Shown here one piece after another: positions 45,088-59,627 of a stretch of DNA of 64,000 bases (its first letter is position 1; each line of letters opens with the position of its first letter). The stretch spans positions 188,501-252,500 of the forward strand of contig CM040101.1 of assembly GCA_022496805.1 (NCBI GenBank), given 5' to 3'. Below the pieces are notes generated by a model, which saw nothing but the letters and a program-made list of their open reading frames with translations, did no database searches and was not told the DNA's origin. The position numbers and the translations under genes are program-made. Source of the DNA: Pohlia nutans. Its lineage: Eukaryota; Streptophyta; Bryopsida; Bryales; Mniaceae.

Positions 45088-47853
45088 GTTAACCCAACGC
45101 AGGGGGTACGGAAGGCAAAGCGGGAAACAGCAACCCTGAGTGAAGGACAGGAGAGAGAGAGGCAATTAAGGGCGAAGAGGAAGACAGGAGCAACAACGTA
45201 ACGAAGACGCAACAAGAACTGAAGGAAGGGGCCGGGCCATGGAATGAATGCTGGCGGGCTTGTTGGACAAGTAGCTTGTCTCACTCCCTGAGCAGGCAGT
45301 ATTGATGTCGGCGAACAATAACACTCCCCCTCCCGTCCGACTCGGCTTAGCTTGCAGACGACGATTCGACGACGGACTGGACTATGGTACTAGCCTACTG
45401 GTTGTAGTGTACCCTAATAAAGTCACAAACTGGTACTAGGCTGCAGCCTCTGTGAGAGAGAGAGCGTCCGTCCGTCGGTCGGTCGGTCGGTTGGACCCTT
45501 CAGTTGAACCCACCCACCGGCGGAATATATATGAGTGAACGATGGCGTGGTCTTAAAGCCCAGGCCCTCCGTCACTGCTGTTGATTGACGCGGTCTCACT
45601 GCGGTCCTTTGCAAGGCACGGAATCGGAATCGGAATCGGAATGTCCAGCCCGGACGCCCAATTGTCTGTCTATGATCACCCTGGCAATTTGATGCGGACT
45701 TATTTAGTATCTTTACGATATTTTAAATTTCAAATCTGAGGAAAAAAAACATCAATTTGAAATTTTTAAACCGTTGTCTTTGTTTCTTTTTAATATCAAA
45801 CATTAAAAGATTAAATCATTTATTTTTTATTTTTTAAATCACTCCCATACATGGTCTTAGGACAAGCTTCCACTTAAAGGTCACGCGTGAGAAAGTTGCT
45901 AAAAGACAAGAAATGAGGTCTCAAGAACCACCCATACTCCATCCATATCAATACAAATGAAAAATATATTCTTGGATTCATCCATTTTTGGTGCTCAATC
46001 AATAGCTCCCAACTTTTAAGTACCCCCACCAATACATGGAAGCCTGACCTTATGCCTAGGATGCACTATATGCTATTATCAATCTTGCCCTCCATCTACA
46101 AAGAGCCTTTTTTTGGATTTTTTTTAAGATATTTGGCACAAATTTGATGCCCTTGTTTCCAACTTAAGAATTTGAAATTTGAAAGAACTAATACTCAAAC
46201 ATTTTGTAAAAATTAATCCTCAAATATTTTCTCATTTATTTCTTGAAATGTTTTTTGCCAAACCTGCCTTTCACTTACAATAATATGGCTACAATCCAAT
46301 TTATTTTACTAAGGATCGATTGTTATTGGCTTGTTGAAATTTACAATCCATATGTAGATGATTGTTAAACCATAATGATACACAAACACTGCTATATAAA
46401 TTTGGATGTAGTTAGTACAAGAGCTTAGAGCGACAAGCCTAAAGCCTTGAACATAAACACATGAGCAGGGAGCACAAAGACATGAGTAGCGACCAAATGT
46501 AAGGGTATTTTTTTATATGAAAAAAATAGAAAACATGGATTTCTAATTTTATTTTTTTGGAGGCCCAACAAGTGTCTATTGTTGTGGGATTTAATTTTAA
46601 CTCCAAAATAAAAATAATAAGCAAGAATCATAGGAAAACAGTTGTAAGTAGAAAAATGCAAAGAAGATTTTCCTTTTTGAGTGGAAAATTATTCTAAAGA
46701 AGAAAAAGAAAGTAGCAAAATACAAGAAAAAAATGCGAAAAAAGAACTTAGAATGAAAGAAACTAGATATAAATGTAGGTGGAAAAACAAGGTATTAAAA
46801 AAGGGGTTTGAAACAAATATAAAAAGAAAAAAATTACAAACTTATGTCCAATATTTCACTTTTTGCAAGAGCAATGGACATATATTTTCAAGTATAACAA
46901 CCTTGACTTGGCATTTGATATGATTTAGTTTCCCTTGCAACAACGATTGCAACGTATACAACATCACATGAACACCCATGGTTCGTCTGGAAAATGTTTA
47001 CCGCCACATTTCACTTATTATGCAATGTCACACTACACATTTTGGACGCCCTACCGGGAAATCACCCACTTCCATCAATGTACACTAAACCCTTTGACCC
47101 TAAACAAAAGCATACTCAAAGCCCTAAACTCTAAACTCCAAACTCCATTCAATGATGGAGAAAGAAATAGGCTAAGTCAAAGAGAGGTGAAGACACTACA
47201 CATGTATTTTTCTACAAATACGTTATTTCGGTTATGTCTCCGATTTCCCTAACTTTCTAAGATGTTTTTTCACCGCTTCCTTCCAAATAACTCAACACAT
47301 CCACTCAAATCTTCTATTTAAACAAAGTCCACTCAAACTTCTCACTAGCGTCCATTTTCTTCTTTCGTTCAATTGTTGCAAAGACATTGCAGTAGTGGAT
47401 ATGAACAAATGTGTCATCTTCCAAATCAAACCTATAATACTTGAGCTTCCTAAAGTTATCAAATTTGAAAGTTTAGAGACTAATGCAACTTTCATACGAG
47501 GTTTCTTTACTTCCTCCAATGATGGGAACAAACCTAAAATGATGTTGTTCCTTGCACCTACCATGCGCAAATCCTCAAGAAAAACCTCCACAACAATGCA
47601 GTGATTCCCACACCTTGCGCATCATGGTCTCCTTGGCCTAAGTCGGACCAACAAACACATGACTTACACATAGCTCTAGAAATGGATTGAATAGTCCTTC
47701 AAACTTCTCGTAGTTTGAATGGGAGTTGGCCGCGTGATTCTAATCTTTGTACCTAACACATCGGACACTCGTTTACATTGTCTCTCTCCACTTCAACTTC
47801 TAACTCATACTCTCTTCATTCTGCGATACCCTCTCTTTTTCTAAACCTCTCAT
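45088..47853. other. Deltex 5' flank, then gene desert
   Basis: 45088-45660 is G/C-richer and holds short tandem words, (GTCG/GGTC)n near 45468-45490 and GGAATC repeats near 45625-45640; it is the likely Deltex promoter side. Beyond that the sequence is AT-rich with no recognisable gene; open frames near 46681 and 47292 lack motifs. Confidence 0.4.
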
Positions 47854-48077
47854 TAAGGTAGGAGCACCCAATTCCAACATAGTACCCAATGCCGATAATT
47901 TCTACACATGGCTTTCATTTTAGAACGCAAATCTAAGCACGTCATAGAGCCTTTATTGTTTGTTGATCAAAACGATAAGTCATCTATGGTCTACCTAGAT
48001 TTGCGTTCTAAAATGAAAGCCATGTGTAGAAACTATCGGCATAGGGTACTATGTTGGAATTGGGTGCTCCTACCTTA
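47854..48077. repeat. Fold-back element with 83-bp near-perfect arms
   Basis: Left arm 47854-about 47936 (TAAGGTAGGAGCACCCAATT...) and right arm about 47995-48077 (...AATTGGGTGCTCCTACCTTA) pair with only about 2 mismatches over 83 bp; the loop is about 58 nt. The transcript of either strand would form a long hairpin. May be a young fold-back MITE or a precursor of small RNAs. Confidence 0.88.
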
Positions 48078-50077
48078 GCTGATCTCATGCGCCATTCTTG
48101 CTCATTGTAAAGGACCCCATAATTCTTCCTTGCATGCGACCAACAACTCTTGTGTTACCCATGATGACAAAGCTCCGTTGTGGTCAAACAAACTCAACTT
48201 TGGATTTGCTACTTGCAAAATGAGTGTTGCCTGCTTAAAACTGCAATCCTACCTCGAATGCCAGACCAGATTCACACATGTAGCCTTACTAGATTTGAGT
48301 CAGCAAAGGTTGCTCAGGAATGTTGCTGCATTCTAGAACACCGTGCACGGAAAAAAATTGCTATGTTTTTATGAATTAAAAAGTAGCAACGGCCCTCCTA
48401 AACAATTCAGTACTACATATTAAACAAGTAAAAAATTTAAAAATTGAATGAAGCCACCATTAGGGACTTTTGAAAATAACCCGATTTTTTATTATTATAG
48501 CTCCCAATTCAAGTAACTCCAAGTGAATTTAAATAGTGATATAGAATCCTTATACATTGGTGCATCCTATACTTAGTCTCATTGGAGTCATTAAAAACAA
48601 TTTAAATCTAAACACCAATTTGAATGAAGTAGGCCTAGTTGCAAGACAATCCACATGTACTCCTTTCAAAAGTCTTTTCCGCCCTATTTATATCACTCTT
48701 CAAAATAAATCTACATAGTTGTCTCATTCACCAAATATAGAACACAATTCATTCAATTCCCAACTAATGGGTCCTTGCAATAAAATGTTCAATGAGACAA
48801 ACATTTTGGTCCACCCAACAATGCATCCGCCCAAATCCCCAACAACTTAACTAATTTCTGCAATATTTGTGATTACCGTAGTACAATTCATAATTCCATT
48901 GATAGTCCAAAATTAGTTAAATATGGCATGAAGGGGTAACTCAACGGACATTTTGTTTCAATCTACCCATGATGTTTACTCCTTGGCGCCATGTCGAATG
49001 TTCCTTGATTTAATCCCTAAACGATTGGGAGATCAGAATTTGGCTTATAAATGTATCTAACTATTCAATTCCAAATGCTATATGGATAATTTTTATCCAA
49101 TTCTTTCGTGAAGGATTTTTGTTGGTCATGCCAAGTCCTTCAAGTTAAATTCAGATCATTCAAGCTATTTTTGGGTTTTACATGGGATCCCAACTACAAA
49201 AAGAGTCCTAAAAACGATTCACCACGTAATGAATTTTGGATTTTTTTGGTTTTTCTACTTAAACTAAATTTAGGCCATGAAAATGAGTTCTATTGCATTT
49301 CAGCTTAACTAACAAAATGAAGCTTACCAAGTCTGGTTTTTACTCCACTTTAAATTTTTGGAAAAATTTGAAAATTGAGTGTTTTATTGGAGTTACAAGT
49401 TCAATACACATTAAATTTACAACTTAAAGTTAAATTTTCATCTGTGTACCATGGTGTAGCAAAAAAATCTAAATTTAGGTACACGGATGATTTTCATCTA
49501 ATAAGATGTTATTCATTATAACTGAAGGAATCAGGGTAGAAACTAGAACCGAGAGCACAGGCGTTCTCCGGCACATAATGCAACGTATGATTGTAACTAA
49601 TGTCAAAACAAAAGATGTGTTCTACGGAGTAATAGCATGTGTAGAACGAGTTATATTGCGTACAACCATTTTTGCATGTTCAAGAACCGTTCAAAATTAA
49701 AAGCGAATTGGCATAGTATTCAAGGGTACAATAGGCCACTATGAATTTCATAAGTAATAGGAATGTCAAAAAGGGATTTATTGAATGGCTCAGAACAGGT
49801 AAGAATGAGGGATTGAATAAATGTATGCATGAACTCACTGTTGGTAAGTCCTTGCTGATAATGTTCTTGTGGTCCGTTGTATGTACAGACTCGCTTGGTT
49901 GTCTAGCACCAGAAGCATGGAGAATAGAATTGCAGTGGCCCCAGCTTCAAGCCTGGCTAGCATGACATGACGCGGTGGTGCATCTCTCAGCAGCAGCAGC
50001 AGCAACTCATTCAAGCAGAACAGACTCGATCACGAAATCATGGAATGCGTCTGGTGATAGAAAGCAGCTTCTGATGG
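48078..50077. other. AT-rich spacer, no gene seen
   Basis: A small inverted repeat near 49440-49500 (ATCTGTGTACC / GGTACACGGAT) is the only structure noticed. The 3' end of the phospholipase gene follows at 50078. Confidence 0.4.
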
Positions 50078-53000
50078 CTAGACGACGGTGGGCAAAATGC
50101 ACTTGTAGTGCTGTTTGGGATGAGCTTCCAGGGCCAACTGCAGAGCAGTGTCAACGCCCAGGCCCTGACGGAACAAGGCGTCATAGATGACACCAACAAA
50201 AGCAGCCAAGTCCCTCTCTTCAACCTCTTGCCGTTCCATGTGCTTCTCAGTCCTCTCGAAATCGCTGTCCTCCCAGTCACTCTCCGGGCTGCTCTCAGGT
50301 TCGGAATCCGCGTCTTCGTCTTCCTCCCCAATCACAAATCGTCCGGCATCATGCGCCAAATCCTCTGTGTGGCGTCGGCCTTCTGGTGTCAGCCCAGCCG
50401 CACCATTTGCGGCCTGCTCTACGGCCGATACAATTACTGCTTTCGCTCCTGCCTCCAAGAAGGCCTTCACCACTGTCGCTGGCGGCCCCTGCTTCCCCAT
50501 ACATAACACTATACGATCTCGCCAAGCTCCTACCTGCCAAGGATCCCTCCCTCCCTCCCTCCCCTGTTAATACAACAACTTACAGATGCATACAGTGCTT
50601 CGAATTGCGAATAATAAATCCCCTTGGACCCCTAGGCCACTTAGGCCACGGTGCAGGAATCCACTGTAACAAAATTCCTTACCATCCAGCGCACATCATC
50701 CGCAGTCAGGTGAACAGATGGCAGCGTTCTGCGAAATATGTAGGCGCCCACCTCCTGACCATCTGCCAAGACCTGCCAAGCGTAATTGTTTCTTCCTCAG
50801 AATGTAAGGAGGGCTCTGGTAATTTACAGTAGTAATCCAATCGACGATCCTACTTCCACAGATACGCTGCCTCACTGTTGTAAGGGCATCAAAGCCGATG
50901 ATTCCATGAATTCAGCTCTAAGGAACTCACTCGCAGAGTACAATTACCGTCCTTAATGATTAGCTTCACGTTTCCTCCCAAAATTATTTCCTATGCTGCG
51001 GTAGTAGTGTATACTGGTGCGCACAAACTCACTAGAGCAGAGCAGGGATCAGTGGGTCAGGCAGGCCCACCTGGGTATGACGCCCCATAAAGCGATACAG
51101 GGTCCCACTCATGCAGAACCTTGGGAACCCCGCGACAAGATCTGCAAGATTTGAGATTCGCAGAAGCGGCGTCCTTGCCTTGCCTATTGATCCTAGCCGC
51201 ATGCTATTAATCACATTCTGCAGAAACTCTGATGCTTTTTCTCCTGGTTCTGCTACTGCCAACAGGTCACTTCGCCAGCTGCTCGCAAGTGGAACATCAT
51301 TTAATATTATTAATTTAGAAAACTAATGTCAAGATCAAGCATTCATTGCTGTTAATGTCAAAACGAATAAAAAGGAAAAAGTTCCAGATGCGACAGAGTA
51401 TGAAGCAGACCTGCACGTACTTAATAGTTACTGAAAACAGTGCATGAAAGGTCAGATAAGAATGAGATAGGATCCACCTTAGAATCATGCCATTTACGTC
51501 ACTATGAAGTGCAAGGTGAACAACGCCCACTTGAGGAGAGCCCTGTAGCTTTTCTTGCAGAGCCATGACAGGTGGAGCAAGTTGACGAGGGCCTAAAGGT
51601 GGCGACCATGGGGGTGAGTGGCTGCCCTTCATGAAGCTAGGATCGAGACTAAGGGGTGGCATTCCATCATTATGTTTGAAGGATTGCAGTCCAGGCTCTG
51701 AACTGTACAGCCCAGGACTTCTTGGACCCAGTAATGGCGATGCAAATGGTGAATTGGAGGTTTGCGGTACAGATATCGGCGTCGGTGAGTTTTTATAACT
51801 GAATAACTCTAGTTTGAGCCCATGGCGTGCACAGAAGGCCTCCACGATGCGGGCATGTCGCCATGGCTTGACCAGCTCAGGGCTACGACACCCTTCAACA
51901 AGAAGTATTCGCCGTCTCAATCCAATGCCTGCGACAATCGATTCATCTCCTGCCAGCACTCGTGCAGAGAATTGTTAGATCCAAGTCACACGAGCGCAAG
52001 TGATATAAGTACAGGGAAAAGATCTTTTTGGTTATCCGCTATAGAATATCCGTGTTTAGAAAATCGAATTATAGAAAATCTCGGAGTGTCATTTTAAGCA
52101 TATAAGAGAGCCAAACCACGGCTTTAGGTTAATACAGACACGCCAACAACAACGTCTCGAGAACAAGTTCAATGGAGTGTCCAGTTCAAGGCTTTTGGAG
52201 GGAATATCACAAAACCTCTCATGAACGAACATAATACTTGAGAAGATCACGCCTAGCGACGGTATTCACATACTGGCGTTATGAAGGATTATCAACTTCA
52301 CCACTACGACGTCAATTAAAAAGTTGATAAGGTGGAGAACCCAATACCAATGCTATTCGCTGGCATATATACTTGTGTATTACCAAAATATAGGAGAGCT
52401 CTAAATTTAATGCATGCAAGTTATAGTTTGCTCCCTCCTGAAACTAAAACGCAACATACCTTTTCCAAACTGTGTGACTCTGGGACCGCCCCGTGAAGAT
52501 CGAGTTTTGTCAAGCCATAGGTCTTCTTCATGTGAAAGTGGTGCGATAGCATTACAAGCAGCCTCAAATACGGCAGCATTTGCATCCACATATTCTTGAG
52601 TGGCAGTTTCCAACTTGGACCACACGGCAGGATCCGTCTCATCCAACTCCATATCACATCTTTCGTCAACTGTGTACAACAACAACAACAAATATATTCA
52701 GAGTAACAGTTGTGCATAGGTTGGCACGTACCACTGAAATCAACAACTCAAGAAGACACTATGTTGCGCGACAGGTTTCCATGGAGTTAAAGGTGATACA
52801 GATGGCCTTATCAGCCACTCAACTGTAGCAAGAGTTAAATCCACAATCAGCATGGGAATCTCAGTAGAATACCAACCAATAAAACCTCCAATCCCAAGGG
52901 GAATCAAGAAATGTGTTACTTTGATGGATAAAGTAGCTTAAACGGGTTCTGTTATCTTACTCGGATTGAAGCGGTAATACTGCAGGTTTGGAAGCATGGG

Positions 53001-56000
53001 AAGAAGAGTGTCCAAAGCTTCTTCCACCCTCTCAACAGAGCAGGCACTCTCAATCAGTACCTGACCAGTGTCCAGATACCGCCATCCTCCTTTGCCACGT
53101 GCCTACAATGACCACAAACAACAGTTACTAATTAATACCATGAGCCAGCTGAGTGGTCTTCGTAGAGGATACTAACACTGCAATTACTTGAATCATATTG
53201 AGGTATTGACATCAATTCAAGAGTATTAACTAATGCGTGATAACGACAGCGTATAGATGCTGCAAACGTGTCTGGTCAACACAAAGTACCAATTCTGATG
53301 GTCAAGAACAATCTTACAAGCCATTTACTTTCCAGTACAGCCTGGGGATGCCATCTGTATGCAGGACATAATAAACAATTGGGATGCTGACATGACCTCA
53401 TGAACGTGAAGCGGAAGGAAGTAACCATACCTTAGTAGGCACATTGCCGCACCCAATAGAGACGAGGCAATCAATTTGAGTGTCTGGCCATATGAGCTGT
53501 GCTTCACGTATGGCAATAACGGTTGGATTATTGGCGACAATTGCCCCATCCTGCCACCGATTGGACTCTGCAAACTCCCAAAATGGTGATGTTGAAACTA
53601 ATTACCCATTGTTCTCATATCACAACTGACAAAACCGATGTGTACAAATCCAGGGCTGCTACTTCGGGAAGCGGCATACCTTGTGAGAAGTCATCAAGAT
53701 AATAGGGAGCTGCAGATGATGCACGGATGGCTTCCCATATTTGGTGCTTACAGCTGCCTATGAAGGCACTTCTTCGAGGTCCAGCTTGAGTAATTAATGG
53801 AGAGGCAGTGGCAGGAGTCCCAGATACTGAGGCCGCCGGCCCATCGTTGGTCCAGGGTGCTGTCTCAGATGTTCCTGGAGGATACTACGCCCACCAACGA
53901 AGTCTTCATTGAGACAAGCTCCCTCATGACAAAGTTTACAACACTAGAACCGATACAAGATACAGAAAAACATTACAACAGAAGCTGGAGATATTAAAAT
54001 GACTACTTTATGAAGACAAGCTCAGAGATGGTATATGTGGCAAAATCACATACCTGGTAGTTGCGAAACACAAACGGCTGTGCAGGAGTCACACTGACAA
54101 GAGCAGAAACAACAAACACTTTTGGGACTCCCTTCACTGCAGACTCAACTAGAAGATCTCCCTCCTCATCTGCGCACATCTCTTTCAGCAAACGCTCAAA
54201 TTGCTCTGCATTGTGCTGGTTGTCAAGTCCCACAACAACGTCCGATTAATGCCTCTCTCAACCTCGCTTTGAATATTAAAGAGCACACGACATGTCAAAA
54301 CCAGAAAGCAGATGACCAGAAAATCTGAGTGAGTACAAAATCAAAAAATATTCAAGACGATGCAGACGTAAAAATAAAAGGAATATGAAGACTTGATGGA
54401 GAACATTAAGTGTCCTTCGTTAAGATTAGAATAGGAAACTAGCTGCCCAAACAAAACTAGCCAATACCTTTGAGCCATGAACCACAACTCGAAAATTTTG
54501 CGACGAACTTTTGTAGACCTGGTCAATCTTTTCTCGCCATGTGGCTGCTTCGTTGTCTTTTGGAATTGGCTCAGCAAACACAAGCTTTCCTACATCCAAT
54601 ATAACTCATGCTATCATAGCTGATGTGGCTCATCACCGGGCACAAACCATAAACCCCACGGAAAAACAGATAAAATGCATAGGGTAGAAGGGACACGTAC
54701 TGCGGGTACTTGGCTCGCAAATCTTAACAGGAGAATGTTGAACTAACATGATAATAAAAAATCAGTCGCCTGATTAATGAAGAATAAACAGACAGAAGGG
54801 TACTCTAGAACCATAAGTTCCCTCACCTAGAGACTTGTATATGTCTTCACACTGATCAAGGTCCATAAGCTTGATACCCAAAGCCACAGCAAGCATGCCA
54901 CCAGTAGATGTCCCACAGATAAGATCAAACATCTCATGAATACGTCGACCTGTCCCCCGCTCAATATTTCTGAGCATCTGTACAGTTGCCATTCCCCTCA
55001 TACCCCCACCGTCCATGGATAGTATGCGCAACCCTCGTTTGGAGACCGGCCGACCACGTACTGCCCGCCGCAGATATTCATTTTCACCTGAGTACAAACG
55101 GAGAGAACAAACCTTGACCTTAATAACCTCTTAAGCATTCTCTGCCACACAGTGAGCACTTATTGACAAAATTTGACCTCCACAGAACAACTGGTACTAA
55201 ATTCATTTCAAATTGGTTGAAACAAAAGTGAATGGAACATTAACAAAATGACACCATTGCATTCTCAACAATCGTACGATGACCAAGGAGCCTATAAGGA
55301 TACGGCACGATGAGAACGACAACGCTTTTCTAGTAGTAATTGTAAATTTTGTACCTAGAATGGCCAATGCTCGGGCAGCAGCTTTACAGACTGTTGCATT
55401 GGTACCAGATGCTTGACGTAGTAGGAGGTCTCTCAAACTTTCAGATGCAACTAAGGTGCGTCGGTTCTCCCAGCAAAATGCAAGGTTACCTACAGTCAGT
55501 AGGGCATGTCGTTGCACCTGCTTGTCCATTACACTTCACAAGGGTTACATGATTCGTCACGGCTTGATAGGCTACAGCAGGGAATTCATCTACGTGCTGT
55601 AGCCCAAATATATTGTGTGCCCCTGGAAAGAACCTATTTTTCAGACCCCATGTAATAGTATCTAGTACTAATTGAATGATAGGAATCAAACACATCAAAA
55701 GTTGGAAACTGTGATCGTCTGAATTGGATATTCACAAACCTCAATACTTCGGTGTAGACACAAAATCTTAAGTCGTTTGAGTATCTCCTTGGTGAGGACA
55801 CGGGCTGCAACAGCATCAGAAGTAAAGGCCAAGTTCATGAGGACTTGTAAAACAGAAATAAGCAGATCTTCTTCACTGCTTGTGTTGCGTAACACCATCT
55901 CAATAGCCTGCACCAAATCAGCTCGCATTAAGCGCACTCCCACTGCTCCATCTACAGCCAGAGAAGCCAATGCGATGCATGCTTGGTCCACCTTCACCAT

Positions 56001-58308
56001 GCAAAAACACCAGAAGACACACTATCAGGATGCAAACTGCAATGAACCATTAGGCCTTCACTTGACCTAATGCAAAACAAGAGCGGCTATATCTAATCTC
56101 AGCTGCGATAGTTAATTGATATTCAGGTAAAGCATAACCAACCACGTGAGGATTGTCACTAAGCATCATGCTAAGAAGTTGACGAAGCGCGCCCTCATCC
56201 TTCCCAATGACAGAACGATTACTATCATCTTGCGCCATCTTTGCCAAAGCAGATGCCAGCAACGGATGTTGGCAAGACGAGAACCGAAATATGAGTGCAA
56301 AAAATACACTCAGTTTGTGTTTCGATGCAACAAAATAGGAAGCTGTTTCTGTCTGCAGCAAGATTGAAATGAGTCATTAGATTAACATTCCAGTCATTCA
56401 CATCAACTTTCTTGAACCGTAGATGCAAGTCTAGATACAAAAGATTACTTTTTCTGCTACAGGTCATCATTGCCAAAGAGTTTGTTTCCGTGCTTCCAGG
56501 TGGAGGGTGTAAGCAGGAAAGACAACCGAATTGCATCCTTCCGCAGATTTGTCACTGAAGCAGAACTATAAAACCGAAGATTATTCCGACCAAGATTCAA
56601 TAGTAAATCTCACTACTTCAACTAGCTGACTGTGACCCAAAATCGCCAAGCTTGCAGACCAAGCTGTAAGTAAAACGTACCTCAATGTCCACCTTGATGG
56701 TAGAAAGAGCTTGATCACCCTCGATGCGAACATTGGCAAGTGACAAATGACGCAAGTTGGTGCACGGGATTATTTCTGGCAAAAATTCCAGAGGATTGCC
56801 AAAAAGCCGTAATATTCGTAACTTGGACATGGCCCTGGTAATGCAGCCACCAGAGTAGACTCTCCATCAGTATCAATGCTATTCACATGTATTCTAGGTG
56901 AAACTCCACAAACCTGGGAATATCTGCGAGTCATTCACACTTGGTCTGTGTTCTCCCATGCTAAATTCTGATACTCATGACCAAAGATACTGTGAGTGAA
57001 ATGCATGTTGTGCAGGTGATCAAGTACAAAAGTGAGTTCATACTTGCCTGAAATCTAACAAAGGGCGCACAAGCTTGTTGTGCTCAAGTGAAAGCTCCAC
57101 CAACTCAATGCATTGCCGAAGCTCGGCTGCAACACATTATCCAGTGAGATAGGCCTCCAGAGAACCTATCATATGAGAAATGAAATTTGACTTCAAATTT
57201 ACTATGCTGAAGAGAGGAGGGTCAGGGCATTGCAGAACACCTGGAACCGACACAAGTGCATTATGGTCACATTGAAGCACTTGCAGCCGGGTGAGGTTAC
57301 CAACTTCGGAAGGCAAGAGTGTGATCTTGTTATTGTCCAGGTAGAGTTTTTCCAGCAACGGTAGCTTCATCAACTCCAAAGGTACAGTCTGCAGGTTGAC
57401 AACCACAACTATGTCGTTAGCAACAAGCGGGCGGTCATGGTAGATATAGTAATAATAAGTATTCCAATGTTGAGCAACACCAATCACGCAATGATTGAGC
57501 CGAGCTGGCATGCAAGGAATTTATTTTTTAAGATTTGGGCCTGTGGGCTAAAGAATGAGAAACTCATAGATACTCAAAGAAAGAAGCGCATAAGAAGAAA
57601 CAGACATGCAAGTTGCAATGGCACGACACCTGAACATCGAGAACGGCGTGACCGTGGCAAACAATAGGACGAGGAGAAAAGAGCACGTGAGGAGGGGGGG
57701 GGCGGGGGGCCGCTTACAGTGAGGAAGCAATTGGACAGGTTGAGAATGGAAATGGATCGATAGTTCTGGCTGTAGCCCAAAAGCTCCGCGGAAACGGTGG
57801 ATTTGGCGAGCTGCTCAACGGAGGCAGGAAGAAGCACGCGGGTCAACACGCCCAGGCCATCGGCGGAGGGGCCTGAACCCACGGTCCTGGACAACGACAC
57901 GACGCGGAGAAGCTCCCGCCGTTTATGCACCTCCATGCGGACTTGGATCATTGGGTCCCCGCGGGGTTGTTCATGTCCATGGACCACGGGGGATTCCGAG
58001 CCTGATTCAGACTCGTATTCAGTAGGTGGGGCGACTGCAAGAACGACGTGGATTTCGTCTTGCGGAGCCGGCAATGTCACCATAATCTGGGATTGAAGCT
58101 TAAGCACCACTTGATCTTCATCGTCGCCAGCGGACCAATCAAGCTCAACGCGAAATCGGCATGACGAGAGGAGGTCGCTGCCAATGTCGGACTTCAAGGG
58201 CTGCCCGTTTTGAAAGACCTCCCGATGGGGAGCATGAACTTGATCGCCATAGCCGAGAGTCAGGTGGAACGCATCCACCTGCCGCTTCCAGCCTGTCACC
58301 CAAGACAT
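50078..58308 (-). CDS. PLAI: Phospholipase A I-type protein: LRR, armadillo repeats, patatin domain
   Basis: Eighteen exons join without a break to 1,353 codons: 58308-57718, 57388-57241, 57126-57048, 56834-56681, 56352-56143, 55991-55740, 55517-55355, 55087-54827, 54589-54468, 54215-54054, 53884-53680, 53567-53431, 53102-52961, 52669-52460, 51949-51478, 51278-51071, 50772-50683, 50533-50078. N-terminal novel region, leucine-rich repeats (LEKLYLDNNKITLLPSEVG, LRILRLFGNPLEFLPEI), armadillo repeats (HPLLASALAKMA, ACIALASLA, ALLTVGNLAFCWENRR), then patatin: glycine-rich oxyanion motif SMDGGGMRG, nucleophile GTSTGG (Ser about 593) and catalytic Asp in WQDGAIVANNP. The C-terminus has an acidic stretch. 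The layout is that of Arabidopsis phospholipase A I, an acyl hydrolase of chloroplast galactolipids and phospholipids linked to jasmonate supply. Intron 3 (57047-56835) has a GC donor (CAG/gcaagt). Intact. Confidence 0.95.
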
Positions 58309-58398
58309 GATGCTGCTGATTTCGATGTCAATGAAGATCTCCCTACACGAGCCTGTCTACATTCAGATTCTGGCCTGGCCGTCTCTCTCTGCTCCCTC

Positions 58399-58490
58399 CC
58401 TTGCCTTGTCTTGCCTTGCCTTGCCTCGCCTTGCCTCGCCTGGCCTGGCCTGGCCTTGCCTCGCCTCGCCTTGCCTTGCGTTGCGTTGCG
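58399..58490. repeat. Pentanucleotide microsatellite (CCTTG/CCTCG)n
   Basis: About 18 units of CCTTG, CCTCG and CCTGG just upstream of the phospholipase start codon; on the coding strand it would lie in the 5' UTR or promoter. Confidence 0.9.
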
Positions 58491-59338
58491 AGGACGTCGA
58501 GCGGAACCGAGCGAGACAAAACCGCACTCAGCCCTGAAGGAATTTGGAATTTATTTGGGACTTGTTTGTGCACTGGGATCGCTGTTTCTCCAGAGCACTT
58601 CCCTCCCCAGTTCATTCATACCCCACACCCGCCACAACCCCAAATTCACCAAAACATTCAGCCAGACCTACCAAATCCAGATTGGAGAACACCAATCAGT
58701 GCCGCCCTAATTCTGCGCCTCCAATGCCAATGCTCACTCCTCCGACCCAACTTTAGTCTTCAGGAAGCCCCAACCACCACCTGTACAAATTTCGCAAAGC
58801 CCAAGCCCAACCCTAAGACGACTCCACTTACGTCCCATTTTTTATGTTTTAATCTGATTTTTTTTAAATTTTTTTAAAAGCCACCAGCCGTAGCGAAACT
58901 CACTGCAGATAATAAATTCTCCAGGGCCATGCTCACTCGCTCGCAAATAACTCTTGAAGCAAGCAAGCAATCTAAGAAATCAAAAGAAAATTGAATCACT
59001 CGGCTCCTACTAGAAAGAAAAAACACAAAAGCCCGTAACCTCTCTCGCCATGGAATACCGGTCCACAGAATACTGGAGCGTGCAACCAAGTGTGACAGAA
59101 ACTAACGCTACAATAAGCGCGGAGCGAACGAACCGATCTAGAAGGGAAAAAAAAACGTACTGCTTTGCAAAGTACATGCACAGGCGAAGAAGAGAAGAGA
59201 GGGGAGGGAGGAGCGTACCAGCACGGCGAGAGCATGGTGAATATTATCCAATTGCGCAACTCAAACAGAATTGCTTGCTTGCTTGCTTGCGCCAATCAAT
59301 CGAGTGAGTGTCCGTGGCCAACACAACAACTCTCGACT
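58491..59338. other. Upstream region of the phospholipase gene
   Basis: Mixed composition; short GCTT tandem at 59274-59290. No second gene recognised; open frames are compositional. Confidence 0.35.
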
Positions 59339-59381
59339 TCTCTCTCTCGCATCTCCTCGCTCATCTCTCTCCTCTCCTCTC

Positions 59382-59419
<38 letters not shown>

Positions 59420-59477
59420 TCTCTCATCATCTCCTCCTTCTCTCTCTTCTCCCCTCTCTCTCTCTCTCTCTCTACTT

Positions 59478-59569
<92 letters not shown>

Positions 59570-59627
59570 CTCTCTCCTCTCCTCTCTCCCTCTCTCTCTC
59601 TCTCTCTCTCACTCTCTCTCTCTCTCT
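59339..59627. repeat. (CT)n microsatellite, about 290 bp
   Basis: Nearly pure CT with occasional extra C or A. Reads as GA on the phospholipase strand, where GA tracts are common near plant promoters. Open frames of Ser/Leu here are artefacts. Confidence 0.95.

Noticed and set aside
46681..47591. Open frames in the 45-50 kb desert
   Set aside because: Lys/Asn-rich low-complexity translation of AT-rich DNA; no family motif or splice logic.
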